Notes: a model not told the origin generated them from the sequence alone. Counted from the stretch's first letter, positions 1 through 7,404 are shown. The stretch: DNA of 36,043 bases from Mesorhizobium sp. LSJC280B00 (GCF_000502835.1 NZ_AYVL01000002.1:88764-124806); one strand, 5' to 3'. Translations and numbers: made by a program.

Positions 1-273
1 ACCGGCAACGGCGCAAGGCTGAGAGAGCACCTGCTTGCCAGCCACAGCTTTGCCGAGGAGGCGGGCCGCATCGCCAGCAACGCAGACGTCAAAAGGCTAG
101 TCCTCAACCACCTCATTCCGGCCGACGATCCGGAGATCGGCGAGGCCGACTGGATCGCCGCCGTCAGGAAAACATGGGCCGGCGACTTGACGATCGCCCG
201 CGACGGCCTTGTTGTGAGGCTGGAGCATGATCCCGAAAAGTGGGAACCGGTTTTCGGAAGAGATCATGCGTAG
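1..273 (+). CDS. MBL-fold metallo-hydrolase, C-terminal fragment
   Basis: Frame 1 is open from the window edge to a TAG stop, giving the last 90 residues of a protein whose start lies outside. The motif LVLNHLIPADDP followed by DWIAAVRKTWAGDLTIARDG resembles the C-terminal end of rhizobial metallo-beta-lactamase-fold hydrolases, where a late histidine lies close to the metal site and a final strand carries 'D-G-L'. The catalytic HxHxDH motif would be upstream and cannot be seen, so the substrate is unknown. The last 15 or so codons are encoded by a rhizobial palindromic repeat (225-269), so the native C-terminus appears to have been replaced by repeat-encoded residues. Recognition rests on a short stretch. 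Confidence 0.6.
   Translation, partial: TGNGARLREHLLASHSFAEEAGRIASNADVKRLVLNHLIPADDPEIGEADWIAAVRKTWAGDLTIARDGLVVRLEHDPEKWEPVFGRDHA
225..269. repeat. rhizobial palindromic repeat overlapping a gene end
   Basis: The outer arms GCATGATC (225-232) and GATCATGC (262-269) enclose inner arms CCGAAAA and TTTTCGG, giving a nested hairpin broken only by a 4-nt asymmetry (AAGA). From memory, near-identical palindromes recur in intergenic regions of many Rhizobiales genomes. Here it sits inside the 3' end of the MBL hydrolase frame, with the stop codon just 1 nt beyond the last arm. Confidence 0.75.
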
Positions 274-321
274 AACAAAAAATCAAAGCAGCGCCAAAGC
301 TGCGCCAGGAGAGGAAACCGC

Positions 322-1344
322 ATGAAGCTTGCCACATTGAAGGACGGGACGCGCGACGGAAAGCTCGTCGTCGTCTCGCGTGACCTGACGCGGTTTACCG
401 ATGCTTCGTTCCTGGTGCGCACGCTGCAGGCCGCACTCGATGACTGGCATCGGATCGCGCCGCATCTCGCTGCGATGGCCGAATCACTTGAGAATAATGC
501 GGTGCCGTCTGCCCGCTTTCACGAGCATGACGCTCATTCGCCGCTGCCGCGCGCCTACCAATGGGCCGACGGCTCGGCCTATGTGAACCACGTCGAGCTG
601 GTGCGAAAGGCGCGCGGCGCCGAGATGCCGGCAAGCTTCTGGACCGATCCGCTGATCTACCAGGGCGGCTCGGACGCTTTCCTCGCACCGCGCGACCCGA
701 TCCGCATGGTCGACGACGCCCTTGGCATCGACATGGAAGGCGAGGTCGCCGTCATCGTCGACGATGTGCCGATGGGCGCAAGCCTCGATGAGGCGCGGGC
801 GGCGATCCGGCTGGTCATGCTGGTCAACGATGTAACGCTGCGCGGCCTGACCGGACCCGAGCTCGCCAAGGGGTTCGGCTTCTACCAGTCGAAACCGTCA
901 TCGGCCTTTTCGCCGGTTGCGGTGACGCCGGACGAGCTGGGCGATGCCTGGGATGGCGGCAAGGTCAGCCTGCGGCTGCTGGTCGATCTCAACGGCAAAC
1001 CGTTCGGCCGGGCGAACGCCGGCATCGACATGATCTTCGATTTTCCGGCGCTGATTGTTCACGCCGCAAAAACGCGGCCGCTGGCCGCCGGCACCATCGT
1101 CGGTTCGGGCACCGTCTCCAACAAGCTCGACGGCGGGCCGGGCAAGCCTGTCTCGGCGGGCGGCGCCGGCTATTCCTGCATCGCCGAGCTGCGTATGATC
1201 GAGACCATCGAAGCCGGCGAACCGAAAACGCCGTTCCTGCGCTTTGGCGATAGCGTGCGTATCGAGATGAAGGACCGGGGTGGGCATTCGATCTTCGGCG
1301 CCATCGAGCAGAGGGTCGAGAAGTACGAGGGGGCAAGAGAATGA
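322..1344 (+). CDS. fumarylacetoacetate hydrolase family protein
   Basis: This 340-aa protein matches bacterial fumarylacetoacetases of the short (about 335-340 aa) class. These cleave fumarylacetoacetate to fumarate and acetoacetate, the last step of tyrosine degradation. The N-terminal region (to about residue 75) looks like the FAH N-terminal domain and the rest is the mixed beta-roll catalytic domain. The acidic residues E139 and E141 in DMEGEVAVI and D170 in LVNDVT are the expected divalent-metal ligands, and the loop GFGFYQSKPSSAFSPVA is typical of the family. An RBS (GGAGAGGAAACCGC) precedes the ATG. The nearby hppD on the other strand supports a role in tyrosine catabolism; homogentisate dioxygenase is not in the window. 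The stop overlaps the next start by 4 bp (ATGA). A related FAH-fold activity cannot be excluded. Confidence 0.88.
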   Translation: MKLATLKDGTRDGKLVVVSRDLTRFTDASFLVRTLQAALDDWHRIAPHLAAMAESLENNAVPSARFHEHDAHSPLPRAYQWADGSAYVNHVELVRKARGAEMPASFWTDPLIYQGGSDAFLAPRDPIRMVDDALGIDMEGEVAVIVDDVPMGASLDEARAAIRLVMLVNDVTLRGLTGPELAKGFGFYQSKPSSAFSPVAVTPDELGDAWDGGKVSLRLLVDLNGKPFGRANAGIDMIFDFPALIVHAAKTRPLAAGTIVGSGTVSNKLDGGPGKPVSAGGAGYSCIAELRMIETIEAGEPKTPFLRFGDSVRIEMKDRGGHSIFGAIEQRVEKYEGARE

Positions 1345-1634
1345 CGGGCGAGACATTCTATCTGCTGTGCGGTGTCTGGGCCCTTGTCATGCTGGCGATC
1401 TTCATCCTGGCGATCCGCCTGAGCTATCGCATCGAGGCGCGCTCGCCCGGCCTGACCAACCGCAGCGGCCTGCCGCGCAAGGCGATGATGTTTCACACCG
1501 TCACCAACACGAATGTCGCGCTGGACCAGGAAACGCAAGGCATGCGGCGGCGCATGATCGGGCTGCTGCTGATTGTTTTGGCTGGGTTTGCGCTTCTATG
1601 GGCGGGTGTGTCGCTATTCCGGGTCGCGCCGTGA
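1341..1634 (+). CDS. small two-helix membrane protein, unknown function
   Basis: This is a 97-aa product. Residues 7-28 (LLCGVWALVMLAIFILAIRL) and about 72-92 (MIGLLLIVLAGFALLWAGVSLF) form two hydrophobic helices. They are separated by a basic loop, so the loop is probably cytoplasmic. The start overlaps the stop of the FAH gene by 4 bp, so the two are probably translationally coupled. The DinB-like gene begins 5 bp after its stop. I do not recognise a family, and the operon position does not by itself imply a role in tyrosine breakdown. Confidence 0.7.
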   Translation: MTGETFYLLCGVWALVMLAIFILAIRLSYRIEARSPGLTNRSGLPRKAMMFHTVTNTNVALDQETQGMRRRMIGLLLIVLAGFALLWAGVSLFRVAP

Positions 1635-1638
1635 AGTC

Positions 1639-2199
1639 ATGGACCTGCTGAACCATTTCCGCGGCATGGCAGCCAACAATCTGTGGTCGAACGACCGGCT
1701 CTATCGTGCCGTGCTGCAGCTTGAGCCCGGCGAATTCGAGGCTGAAAGGATAAGCTTCTTCCCCTCGATCAAGGCAACGCTCAATCACATCCTGGCGGTC
1801 GATCACCTCTATCTCGATTTTCTCGAAGAGGGCGGCGTTGGCGCCGCCGCCCATGACGATTTTGTGCCGTTCAGTGATGCCAAGGCGCTTTTTGTTGCAC
1901 AGGCGGAGGCCGACCGGCGGCTGATCGCCTTTTGCGACCGCCTGTCGGCGGACGATCTCGAGCGCCGCGTCGTCACCGATCGGCGCGAGGACGGCATGAT
2001 ACCGGAACGGATCGGCGACCTGCTCGCCCATCTCTTCATCCACGACATCCATCATCGCGGCCAGGCGCACGCGATGCTGTCCGGCACCTCGGTGAAACCG
2101 CCGCAACTCGACGAGTTTTTCCTCGATTACGATGTGAAGTTGAGGAAAGCCGAAGTCGAGCGGCTGGAGCTGGATGATCAGGCCAACGCGACGTCGTAG
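1639..2199 (+). CDS. DinB-family protein
   Basis: This 186-aa protein has the four-helix-bundle DinB/YfiT fold signature. H50 in TLNHILAVDH and H135/H139 in LAHLFIHDIHHRGQAHAML form the expected three-histidine metal site; the HDIHHRGQ block is highly typical. DinB-fold proteins include thiol-dependent transferases and hydrolases, and the substrate here is unknown. The ATG at 1639 was chosen over an upstream in-frame ATG at 1573 because the longer form would overlap the membrane-protein gene by 62 bp and add a non-family N-terminus. The 3' end overlaps the convergent vapC-like gene by 22 bp (2178-2199). Confidence 0.85.
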   Translation: MDLLNHFRGMAANNLWSNDRLYRAVLQLEPGEFEAERISFFPSIKATLNHILAVDHLYLDFLEEGGVGAAAHDDFVPFSDAKALFVAQAEADRRLIAFCDRLSADDLERRVVTDRREDGMIPERIGDLLAHLFIHDIHHRGQAHAMLSGTSVKPPQLDEFFLDYDVKLRKAEVERLELDDQANATS

Positions 2200-2552
2200 G
2201 CTGAGAAATGTCGATCCGCAGTGACCACCGTCAGACCTTCAATTTGAGCCTGTGCGATGAGCAGACGGTCGAAGGGATCGCGATGATGGAACGGCAGATG
2301 CTCAAGCCTCGCTGCGTGTAGTTCATTCACACTGAGGATCGGAATGCCGTTCGATCGCAGGATTTCCACGATGTTGCCTGTGAGCGTGACTTTGCCGAGC
2401 GATTTCTTAATGGCGATCTCTGCTACCGAGACGGCGCTGACGACCACATCCTCGCCCGCAAGAAAGATGTCGCGATGGTGATCCGAAAGGCGTGAATCCG
2501 CGTTGAGTACCCAAAGCAGAATATGAGTATCCACCAGATATTGGCGGCTCAT
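2178..2552 (-). CDS. PIN-domain toxin (VapC-like)
   Basis: This 124-aa protein shows all four acidic residues of a PIN nuclease site: D8 in YLVDTH, E45 in VSVAEIAIKK, D95 in RDPFDRLLIAQA and D113 in VVTADRHF. The 'DTHILLW' start and 'DPFDRLLIAQA' block mark the VapC subgroup usually paired with Phd/YefM antitoxins. Such toxins are Mg-dependent ribonucleases that cut tRNA or rRNA and are blocked by the antitoxin; the target here cannot be read. The start overlaps the antitoxin stop by 4 bp, the usual antitoxin-first order. Its 3' end runs 22 bp into the convergent DinB gene. Confidence 0.92.
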   Translation of the reverse strand: MSRQYLVDTHILLWVLNADSRLSDHHRDIFLAGEDVVVSAVSVAEIAIKKSLGKVTLTGNIVEILRSNGIPILSVNELHAARLEHLPFHHRDPFDRLLIAQAQIEGLTVVTADRHFSAYDVALA

Positions 2553-2776
2553 TTAATGTACTCGTCCCATTCGGGACCGAGTTCATCAAAATCATCCGGT
2601 ATCCGAATTTGGCCTTTCAGGGCCCCAAAAAGGCCTTTGCTCCCGCCGGCCCGGGTGGGCGCGCTTAAGGTCGCCACCACCTCTCCATGCCGCGTCAGAT
2701 GGATCTCTTCGCCGGCCTGGGCACGTTTCACCAACTCAGAGAGTTGGGCCTTCGCTTTTGCCATCGGAACATTCAT
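2549..2776 (-). CDS. Phd/YefM-family antitoxin
   Basis: This 75-aa protein begins MNVPMAKAKAQLSELVKRAQAGEEIHLTRHGEVVATL, the standard Phd/YefM N-terminal DNA-binding fold: a helix that reads 'aKaqLSeLvkra.aGe' and a strand 'R.G.pvA.l'. The acidic C-terminus (IPDDFDELGPEWDEYIK) is the expected toxin-wrapping segment. It is translated ahead of the PIN toxin with a 4-bp overlap. An AGAGG ribosome-binding site lies just upstream of the start, and next to it is a perfect inverted repeat (2788-2811) that is the likely autoregulatory operator. Confidence 0.92.
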   Translation of the reverse strand: MNVPMAKAKAQLSELVKRAQAGEEIHLTRHGEVVATLSAPTRAGGSKGLFGALKGQIRIPDDFDELGPEWDEYIK

Positions 2777-2787
2777 GGTCAGACCTC

Positions 2788-2811
2788 TTATGACCAGAAT
2801 TTAGGTCATAA
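2788..2811. promoter_or_regulatory. probable toxin-antitoxin operator (perfect inverted repeat)
   Basis: TTATGACC (2788-2795) and GGTCATAA (2804-2811) are exact inverted arms with an 8-bp spacer, about 12 bp upstream of the antitoxin start and next to its RBS. Phd/YefM antitoxins repress their own operons by binding such palindromes; the assignment to this protein is inferred from position. Confidence 0.65.
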
Positions 2812-2845
2812 TTGATCAAACCACAAGGCACCTCGGCCGAGTTGG

Positions 2846-3961
2846 CTACGCTGCCTTGCCGTCCACCTTCAGCACGCCGCGCTTGATCTGGTCCTGCTCG
2901 ATCGATTCGAACAAAGCGCGGAAATTGCCCTCGCCAAAGCCTTCGTCGCCCTTCCTCTGGATGAATTCGAAGAAGATCGGCCCGATCACGGTTTTCGAAA
3001 AGATCTGCAGCAGGATCTTGGTCGTGCCGCCGTCGACGACGCCCTCGCCATCGATCAGGATGCCGTGCTTTTTCATACGTTCAATCGGCTCTTCATGGCC
3101 GTTCACGCGGGCAGAGGACATGTCGTAATAGGTCTCCGGCGGGCCCGGCATGAACTTCAGGCCGTTGGCAGCCAGCCTGTCGGTGGCGCCGTAGATGTCG
3201 TCGGTGCCGACGGCGATGTGCTGGATGCCCTCGCCATTATACTTCTTCAGATATTCGGCGATCTGGCTGGTTTCGTCCTTGGACTCGTTCAGCGGAATGC
3301 GGATCTTGCCGCAGGGCGAGGTGATGGCGCGGCTGACCAGCCCGGTGATCTTGCCGTCGATGTCGAAGAAGTGGATCTGCTTGAAGCCGAACAGGTCGCG
3401 ATAGAAATCCCACCATTTGTCCATCTGGCCGCGATAGACATTGTGGGTCAGGTGGTCGAGATAATAGAAGCCGACGCCTTCCGGCCTGGGGTCGCGCTCG
3501 CCCAGCCAGTCGAACTCGGCGTCGTAAGCCGAGCCCTTCTCGCCGTAAGTTTCGATGAAATAGAGCAGCGATCCGCCGATACCGACGATCGCCGGCACAT
3601 CGAGCGTCTTGTCGTTGCCTTCATAGGGCGTCGCGCCCTTGGCCACCGCGTGATCGAAGGCATGCCTTGCATCGACCACCCGCCACGCCATTGAGGCGGC
3701 GCAAGGGCCGTGCTTGTCAACGAATTTCATGGCATGCGAGCCGGGTTCGGCATTGACGACATAGTTGATGTCGCCCTGCCGCCAGACGGTGATGTCCTTG
3801 CTGCGGTGCTTGGCCACCGGCACATAGCCCATGCGGGTGAACAGTTCGGCGAGCTTTTCCGGCTCGGCATGCGCGAATTCGACGAACTCGAAGCCGTCGG
3901 TGCCGGCGGGATTGGTTTTGCTGATCTTGGCGGGCGGTGCGTCGTGCGGGAAGGGACCCAT
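2846..3961 (-). CDS. hppD: 4-hydroxyphenylpyruvate dioxygenase
   Basis: This 371-aa enzyme converts 4-hydroxyphenylpyruvate to homogentisate, the second step of tyrosine catabolism, using non-haem Fe(II) and O2. It has two vicinal-oxygen-chelate domains. The iron ligands are visible as H170 (YYLDHLTHNV), H248 (GIQHIAVGT) and E332 (FFEFIQRKGD), and the C-terminal block GPIFFEFIQRKGDEGFGEGNFRALFESIE is diagnostic. I chose the ATG at 3961, preceded by CGGAG and giving the usual N-terminus MGPFPHDAPPAKI. An in-frame ATG at 4000 would add 13 residues and has no RBS. The gene is divergent from an Lrp-type regulator and lies near a fumarylacetoacetase gene, which supports a tyrosine-degradation cluster split across both strands. 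Confidence 0.96.
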   Translation of the reverse strand: MGPFPHDAPPAKISKTNPAGTDGFEFVEFAHAEPEKLAELFTRMGYVPVAKHRSKDITVWRQGDINYVVNAEPGSHAMKFVDKHGPCAASMAWRVVDARHAFDHAVAKGATPYEGNDKTLDVPAIVGIGGSLLYFIETYGEKGSAYDAEFDWLGERDPRPEGVGFYYLDHLTHNVYRGQMDKWWDFYRDLFGFKQIHFFDIDGKITGLVSRAITSPCGKIRIPLNESKDETSQIAEYLKKYNGEGIQHIAVGTDDIYGATDRLAANGLKFMPGPPETYYDMSSARVNGHEEPIERMKKHGILIDGEGVVDGGTTKILLQIFSKTVIGPIFFEFIQRKGDEGFGEGNFRALFESIEQDQIKRGVLKVDGKAA

Positions 3962-4027
3962 GGCATTGCTCCGAAATCTGGAACTGGCCGCGTCGGCCAT
4001 CTAAACCCAATTATAGCGCGGAGCGAG

Positions 4028-4042
4028 TGCAAATTGCTTGCA
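4028..4042. promoter_or_regulatory. candidate Lrp/AsnC-type operator
   Basis: TGCAA-ATTGC-TTGCA is a perfect 15-bp inverted repeat in the 106-bp gap between the divergent hppD and lrp-like genes. Lrp/AsnC regulators commonly bind 15-bp imperfect palindromes with an AT-leaning centre beside their own gene, so control of both genes is plausible. This is inferred from position and symmetry. Confidence 0.45.
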
Positions 4043-4067
4043 TTCAAACGCTTGAAATGGTCAGATC

Positions 4068-4568
4068 ATGCGCGAGTTGTGCACTGCGGACCCGAAATTC
4101 ATGGATGAGGCGCGCATCGACCAGTTTGACCGCAAGATAATGGCTCTGTTGCAGGGCGATGCACGGCTGACCAACAACGATCTGTCGGAACGGGTGAACC
4201 TGTCCGCGTCGCAGTGCTCGCGTCGTCGCCAGCGGCTGGAGGAGGACGGCTATATCAAGGGTTACCGGGCGGTGCTCGACCGCGACAAGCTCGGTTTTTC
4301 TCTGGTCAACGTCATCTCGGTGACGCTCGCCACCCACAACCGCGACAATGCGCGGCGTTTCGGCGAATTGGTGGCGCGGCTGCCGCAAGTGCAGGAAGCG
4401 CACGCGCTGACCGGCGAGATGGATTATATATTGAAAGTCGTGACGCCCGACCTGAAGTCGCTGTCGGAATTCGTCAACGGCGTGCTGCTGCCGCACGAAT
4501 CCGTGCAGCATGTGAAGACGGCGATCGTGCTGGAGACGCTCAAGGAAACCGGCGCGCTGCCGATTTGA
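4068..4568 (+). CDS. Lrp/AsnC-family transcriptional regulator
   Basis: This 166-aa protein has an N-terminal winged helix-turn-helix at about residues 17-65 (IDQFDRKIMALLQGDARLTNNDLSERVNLSASQCSRRRQRLEEDGYI). A C-terminal RAM ligand/oligomerisation domain follows from about 80 to 160 (VNVISVTLATHNRDNARRFGELV to HVKTAIVLETLKET). The recognition-helix 'LSASQCSRRRQRLE' is a typical Lrp pattern. It is divergent from hppD, so it probably senses an aromatic amino acid or pathway intermediate and controls hppD; the effector is unknown. The start is uncertain: an ATG at 4101 (MDEARIDQFDRK) would give 155 aa, closer to the common length, and neither start has a strong RBS. Confidence 0.92.
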   Translation: MRELCTADPKFMDEARIDQFDRKIMALLQGDARLTNNDLSERVNLSASQCSRRRQRLEEDGYIKGYRAVLDRDKLGFSLVNVISVTLATHNRDNARRFGELVARLPQVQEAHALTGEMDYILKVVTPDLKSLSEFVNGVLLPHESVQHVKTAIVLETLKETGALPI

Positions 4569-4642
4569 CGGCATTTTCTGTCAGTTTGATCGGTGCATTC
4601 GAAAGGTCTATGACATAGCTGAACAAACAATTGCGGTAGTCC

Positions 4643-4996
4643 ATGTCCAACTTTCAGCTTGCAGGGATTGTCCTCTTTTTTGTTGGACTGGTGCTGTTCA
4701 CGGTCGGCGGCCTGATCCACCTCGCAAATCATCCCAAGAGTTGGGATTCACGTCTCCTAAATACAAACTGGTCCTGGAGGCCTAGAGCTCCCGTATGGGA
4801 TCTCAAGGCTTATGACTGGAGCATGTTCACCTATTCGAAGTCGCGCTGGTGGTGCCTCATCGGCTACCCGATCGGCCTTGCGGGCTTCGTCCTGCTGGTG
4901 ATCAGCACGTTTCCGCTTAGCTTTCTCGCGCTATTCGTTGCTCTCGGCGTGGTTTTCTTCGGTGTGCTCAGTCTAGTCGGCGAGAAGCGCCCGTAG
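4643..4996 (+). CDS. hypothetical membrane protein
   Basis: This 117-aa product has three hydrophobic stretches: about residues 5-27 (QLAGIVLFFVGLVLFTVGGLIHL), 73-91 (LIGYPIGLAGFVLLVISTF) and 93-112. A tryptophan-rich hydrophilic loop containing NTNWSWRPRAPVWDLKAYDW lies between the first two. I do not recognise a family. It stands alone, 74 bp after the Lrp-type gene and convergent with the DUF442 gene. Codon choice includes several AT-ending codons (CTA, AAT, TAT) less used by its neighbours, which may mean a recent or fast-evolving gene. The RBS is weak. Confidence 0.6.
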   Translation: MSNFQLAGIVLFFVGLVLFTVGGLIHLANHPKSWDSRLLNTNWSWRPRAPVWDLKAYDWSMFTYSKSRWWCLIGYPIGLAGFVLLVISTFPLSFLALFVALGVVFFGVLSLVGEKRP

Positions 4997-5038
4997 CACC
5001 CGCTCATCCCGGCGAGTTGATAGGGTAACGGAGGCCTC

Positions 5039-5377
5039 TCACCCCTTCGACTGCTGGATCAGCCCATAAAGATTAGTGCAGCGGGCGCCGGACCGGCAGT
5101 AAGCGAAGACCGGGCCTTCGAGTTCGTCAAGCGCCTCGGCCTGGTCCTCGACATTCTCGGCCGTGATCTGGCCGCTGATGACCGGGATGTAGCGGAAGGC
5201 GAGCCCGGCGCCCTCGACCGCCGCCTTGACGGTGTCGGCCGATGGCTGGCCGGGCTGCTCGTCGTCCGGCCGGTTGCAGATCACGCTCTTGAAGCCGGCG
5301 GCCTTGATGGTCGCGACATCTTCGGGCTGGATCTGGCCCGAGACTGAATAGTCCTCGCTTATCTGACGGTATTCCAT
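5039..5377 (-). CDS. DUF442 (TIGR01244) phosphatase/sulfurtransferase-like protein
   Basis: This 112-aa protein matches the small cysteine-phosphatase-like DUF442 family (TIGR01244), often annotated as a sulfur transferase. The signatures are EDYSVSGQIQPEDVATIKAAGFKSVICNRPDDE, where 'NRPD.E' is typical, and the P-loop-like YCRSGARCTNLY near the C-terminus with the presumed catalytic Cys followed by RSGAR. In rhizobia such domains often stand alone or are fused to Blh-type beta-lactamase-like hydrolases. No such partner is adjacent here. The ATG at 5377 is preceded by GAGGA, and the longer frame to 5533 adds an unrelated low-complexity N-terminus. Confidence 0.85.
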   Translation of the reverse strand: MEYRQISEDYSVSGQIQPEDVATIKAAGFKSVICNRPDDEQPGQPSADTVKAAVEGAGLAFRYIPVISGQITAENVEDQAEALDELEGPVFAYCRSGARCTNLYGLIQQSKG

Positions 5378-5485
5378 GGCTGGGGTCCTCGCAATCTGGT
5401 TAGCGGCAGTCTTGCCACTCCCTGACCCGGTCGGCAATCCGCGCGAAAAGAAATCCATCCGCAGATAGAGATTTCGATGCCAGAA

Positions 5486-5544
5486 ATCCAGCCGGGCTAA
5501 CGCCGCATGTCGCCAGGACGCATCATGCGCCAACCCGGCTGGAT
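5486..5544. repeat. inverted repeat downstream of aztC
   Basis: ATCCAGCCGGG (5486-5496) and CCCGGCTGGAT (5534-5544) are exact 11-bp inverted arms around a 37-nt loop. The loop holds a second small hairpin (CGCAT-C-ATGCG). It begins 17 bp past the aztC stop and could be an mRNA 3' stabilising or terminating structure. No clear U-run follows on the - strand, so I do not call it a terminator. Confidence 0.5.
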
Positions 5545-5561
5545 GAACCGGATCGGTCGGC

Positions 5562-6503
5562 TCAGCTTCCTAGGATCGCGCCTTTGATCTGGGCGATGTT
5601 GTTGTGCATCAGATCGATATAGGTCGCGGCCGGGCCGTCGGGCTGCGACAACGCATCGGAATAGAGTGTGCCGCCCACCTTGATGCCGGTCTCGCTGGCG
5701 ATCTGCTCGATCAGCCGCGGGTTGGTGATGTTCTCGACGAAGATCGCCGCCGCCTTGTCCTGTTTCACCTGGCTGACCAGCTTGGCGACGTCGGCAGCGG
5801 AGGGCTCCGACTCGGTCGACACGCCTTCCGGGGCAAGGAACGTCAAGCCGTAGGCCTGCTCGAAATAGCCGAAGGCGTCATGCGAGGTGATGACGACGCG
5901 CTTCTCCTGCGGGATCGACTGGATCGCCGCCTGCACTTCGCCCTCAAGCGCCTCAAGCTTCTGCGTATAGGCGGCTGCATTGGCCTTGTAGCTGTCGCAA
6001 CCCGCAGCGTCGGCCGTGCAAAAGGCGTCGGCGATGTTCTTCACATAGATCTTGGCATTGGCGATCGACTGGAAGGCATGCGGATCGGTGACCGTCTTGC
6101 CGCCATCGGTTTCCGCGCCTTCGGCGACATCGGCCTCGGCGAATTCGGGTTTGAAATTGATCGGCGTGACCCCCTTGGTCAGCACGGCGACAGTCGCCTT
6201 GGTGGCGCTGGCGTCGACCAGGCGCTGCAGAAAACCTTCGAAATGCAGGCCGTTGACCAGCACGATGTCGGCCTTGGCCATCGCCACCGCATCGGCGGGG
6301 CTCGGCTCGTAGACGTGGGCGTCGCCGTCCGGCCCGACGATGGTGGTCAGATCGATGCGGTCGCCGCCGACATTCTTGGCGAAATCGGCGATGATCGTGA
6401 AGCTGGCGACCACTTTCAACGGCTCTGCGAAGGCCGAAGATGCGCCAAAGGCGGTTAATGTTATAACGCTCACGGCCAAAGCGGCGCGGATCGATTTCAG
6501 CAT
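5562..6503 (-). CDS. aztC: zinc ABC transporter substrate-binding protein, AztC-like
   Basis: This 313-aa cluster A-I solute-binding protein starts with a Sec signal peptide (cleavage likely after AFA at residue 26). The four metal ligands are visible as H63 (GDAHVYEPSP), H142 (TDPHAFQS), H208 (ITSHDAFGYF) and D283 (LYSDALS). Their spacing matches AztC of Paracoccus as I recall it. The short loop after residue 120 lacks the His-rich stretch of ZnuA, another AztC trait. It would capture Zn(II) in the periplasm and hand it to AztB. GGAG precedes the ATG at 6503; the longer frame to 6689 reads antisense through the permease end. A manganese-binding role is the main alternative. Confidence 0.85.
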   Translation of the reverse strand: MLKSIRAALAVSVITLTAFGASSAFAEPLKVVASFTIIADFAKNVGGDRIDLTTIVGPDGDAHVYEPSPADAVAMAKADIVLVNGLHFEGFLQRLVDASATKATVAVLTKGVTPINFKPEFAEADVAEGAETDGGKTVTDPHAFQSIANAKIYVKNIADAFCTADAAGCDSYKANAAAYTQKLEALEGEVQAAIQSIPQEKRVVITSHDAFGYFEQAYGLTFLAPEGVSTESEPSAADVAKLVSQVKQDKAAAIFVENITNPRLIEQIASETGIKVGGTLYSDALSQPDGPAATYIDLMHNNIAQIKGAILGS

Positions 6504-6525
6504 GGACAGGTTCTCCTTGTTGGGA

Positions 6526-7404
6526 TCAGGCAGTTCTGTGGCGGTGATGAACGATGCGGGCACGCAGGATGCCGCGCGTGCCGAACAGGATCGAGGCGAA
6601 ATAGACGACGCCGGCGGACAGGATGATGGCCGGGCCGGAGGGCAGCGACGCATGGTAGGACAACAGCAGCCCGGCAATGCAGGAGGCAAAGCCGATCACT
6701 GTGGCCAACACGCACATCGGCTCGACGCGCGAGGTCCAGAAGCGGGCCGCCGCCGCCGGCAGCATCATCAGCCCGACCGACAGCAAGGTGCCGAGCGCCT
6801 GGAAGCCGCCGACGAGATTGAGCACGACGAGGCCGAGAAAGATGAAATGCACCGGGCTGCCCATCCGGCTGACCGAGCGCAGGAACAAAGGGTCGAGGCA
6901 TTCGGCGACCAGCGCCCGCCAGAAGATGGCGAGGCTGACCAGCGTCACCACGACGATGCCGCCGATCAGCGTCAGCGCCTCGTTGTTGAGCGCCAGCACG
7001 GTGCCGAAGAGCACATGCATGAGATCGACGCTGGAACCGCGGATCGATACCATGAGCACGCCGATGGCCAGCGAAATCAGATAGAAGGCCGCCATCGAGG
7101 CGTCCTCGCGCTGAATGGTGAAGCGCGAGACGGCGCCGGCGCCGAGCGCCACGATGATGCCGGCGATCAGTCCGCCGATAGTCATCGGCAGGATCTCCAG
7201 GCCATAGAACAGGAAGCCGGCGGCAGCACCGGGCAGGATGGCATGCGCCATGGCGTCGCCGGACAGGCTCATGCGCCGCAGCATCAGGAACACGCCGACC
7301 GGGCAGGCGCCGAGCGACAGCATCATCGAACCGGCGAGCGCCCGCTGCATGAAGGCGTAGTCGGCGAAAGGAGCGACGAAAAGACCGTAAAGCACGTCCA
7401 TCAT
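6526..7404 (-). CDS. aztB: metal ABC transporter permease, AztB-like
   Basis: This 292-aa protein is an ABC-3 family inner-membrane permease with about eight hydrophobic helices. The segment ALAGSMMLSLGACPVGVFLMLRRMSLSGDAMAHAILPGAAAGFL carries the family pattern 'R.sl.GDA.aHa.lpG.a.g'. It would form the channel for Zn(II) or Mn(II) with the AztC binding protein and AztA ATPase. Its start overlaps the ATPase stop by 4 bp and aztC begins 22 bp after its stop, so aztA-aztB-aztC is one operon. The specific Azt assignment depends on the binding protein and the His-rich ATPase. Confidence 0.9.
   Translation of the reverse strand: MMDVLYGLFVAPFADYAFMQRALAGSMMLSLGACPVGVFLMLRRMSLSGDAMAHAILPGAAAGFLFYGLEILPMTIGGLIAGIIVALGAGAVSRFTIQREDASMAAFYLISLAIGVLMVSIRGSSVDLMHVLFGTVLALNNEALTLIGGIVVVTLVSLAIFWRALVAECLDPLFLRSVSRMGSPVHFIFLGLVVLNLVGGFQALGTLLSVGLMMLPAAAARFWTSRVEPMCVLATVIGFASCIAGLLLSYHASLPSGPAIILSAGVVYFASILFGTRGILRARIVHHRHRTA

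Noticed and set aside
1573..1638. N-terminal extension of the DinB-like protein
   Set aside because: It would overlap the membrane-protein gene and is not family-like; the ATG at 1639 gives the normal DinB start.
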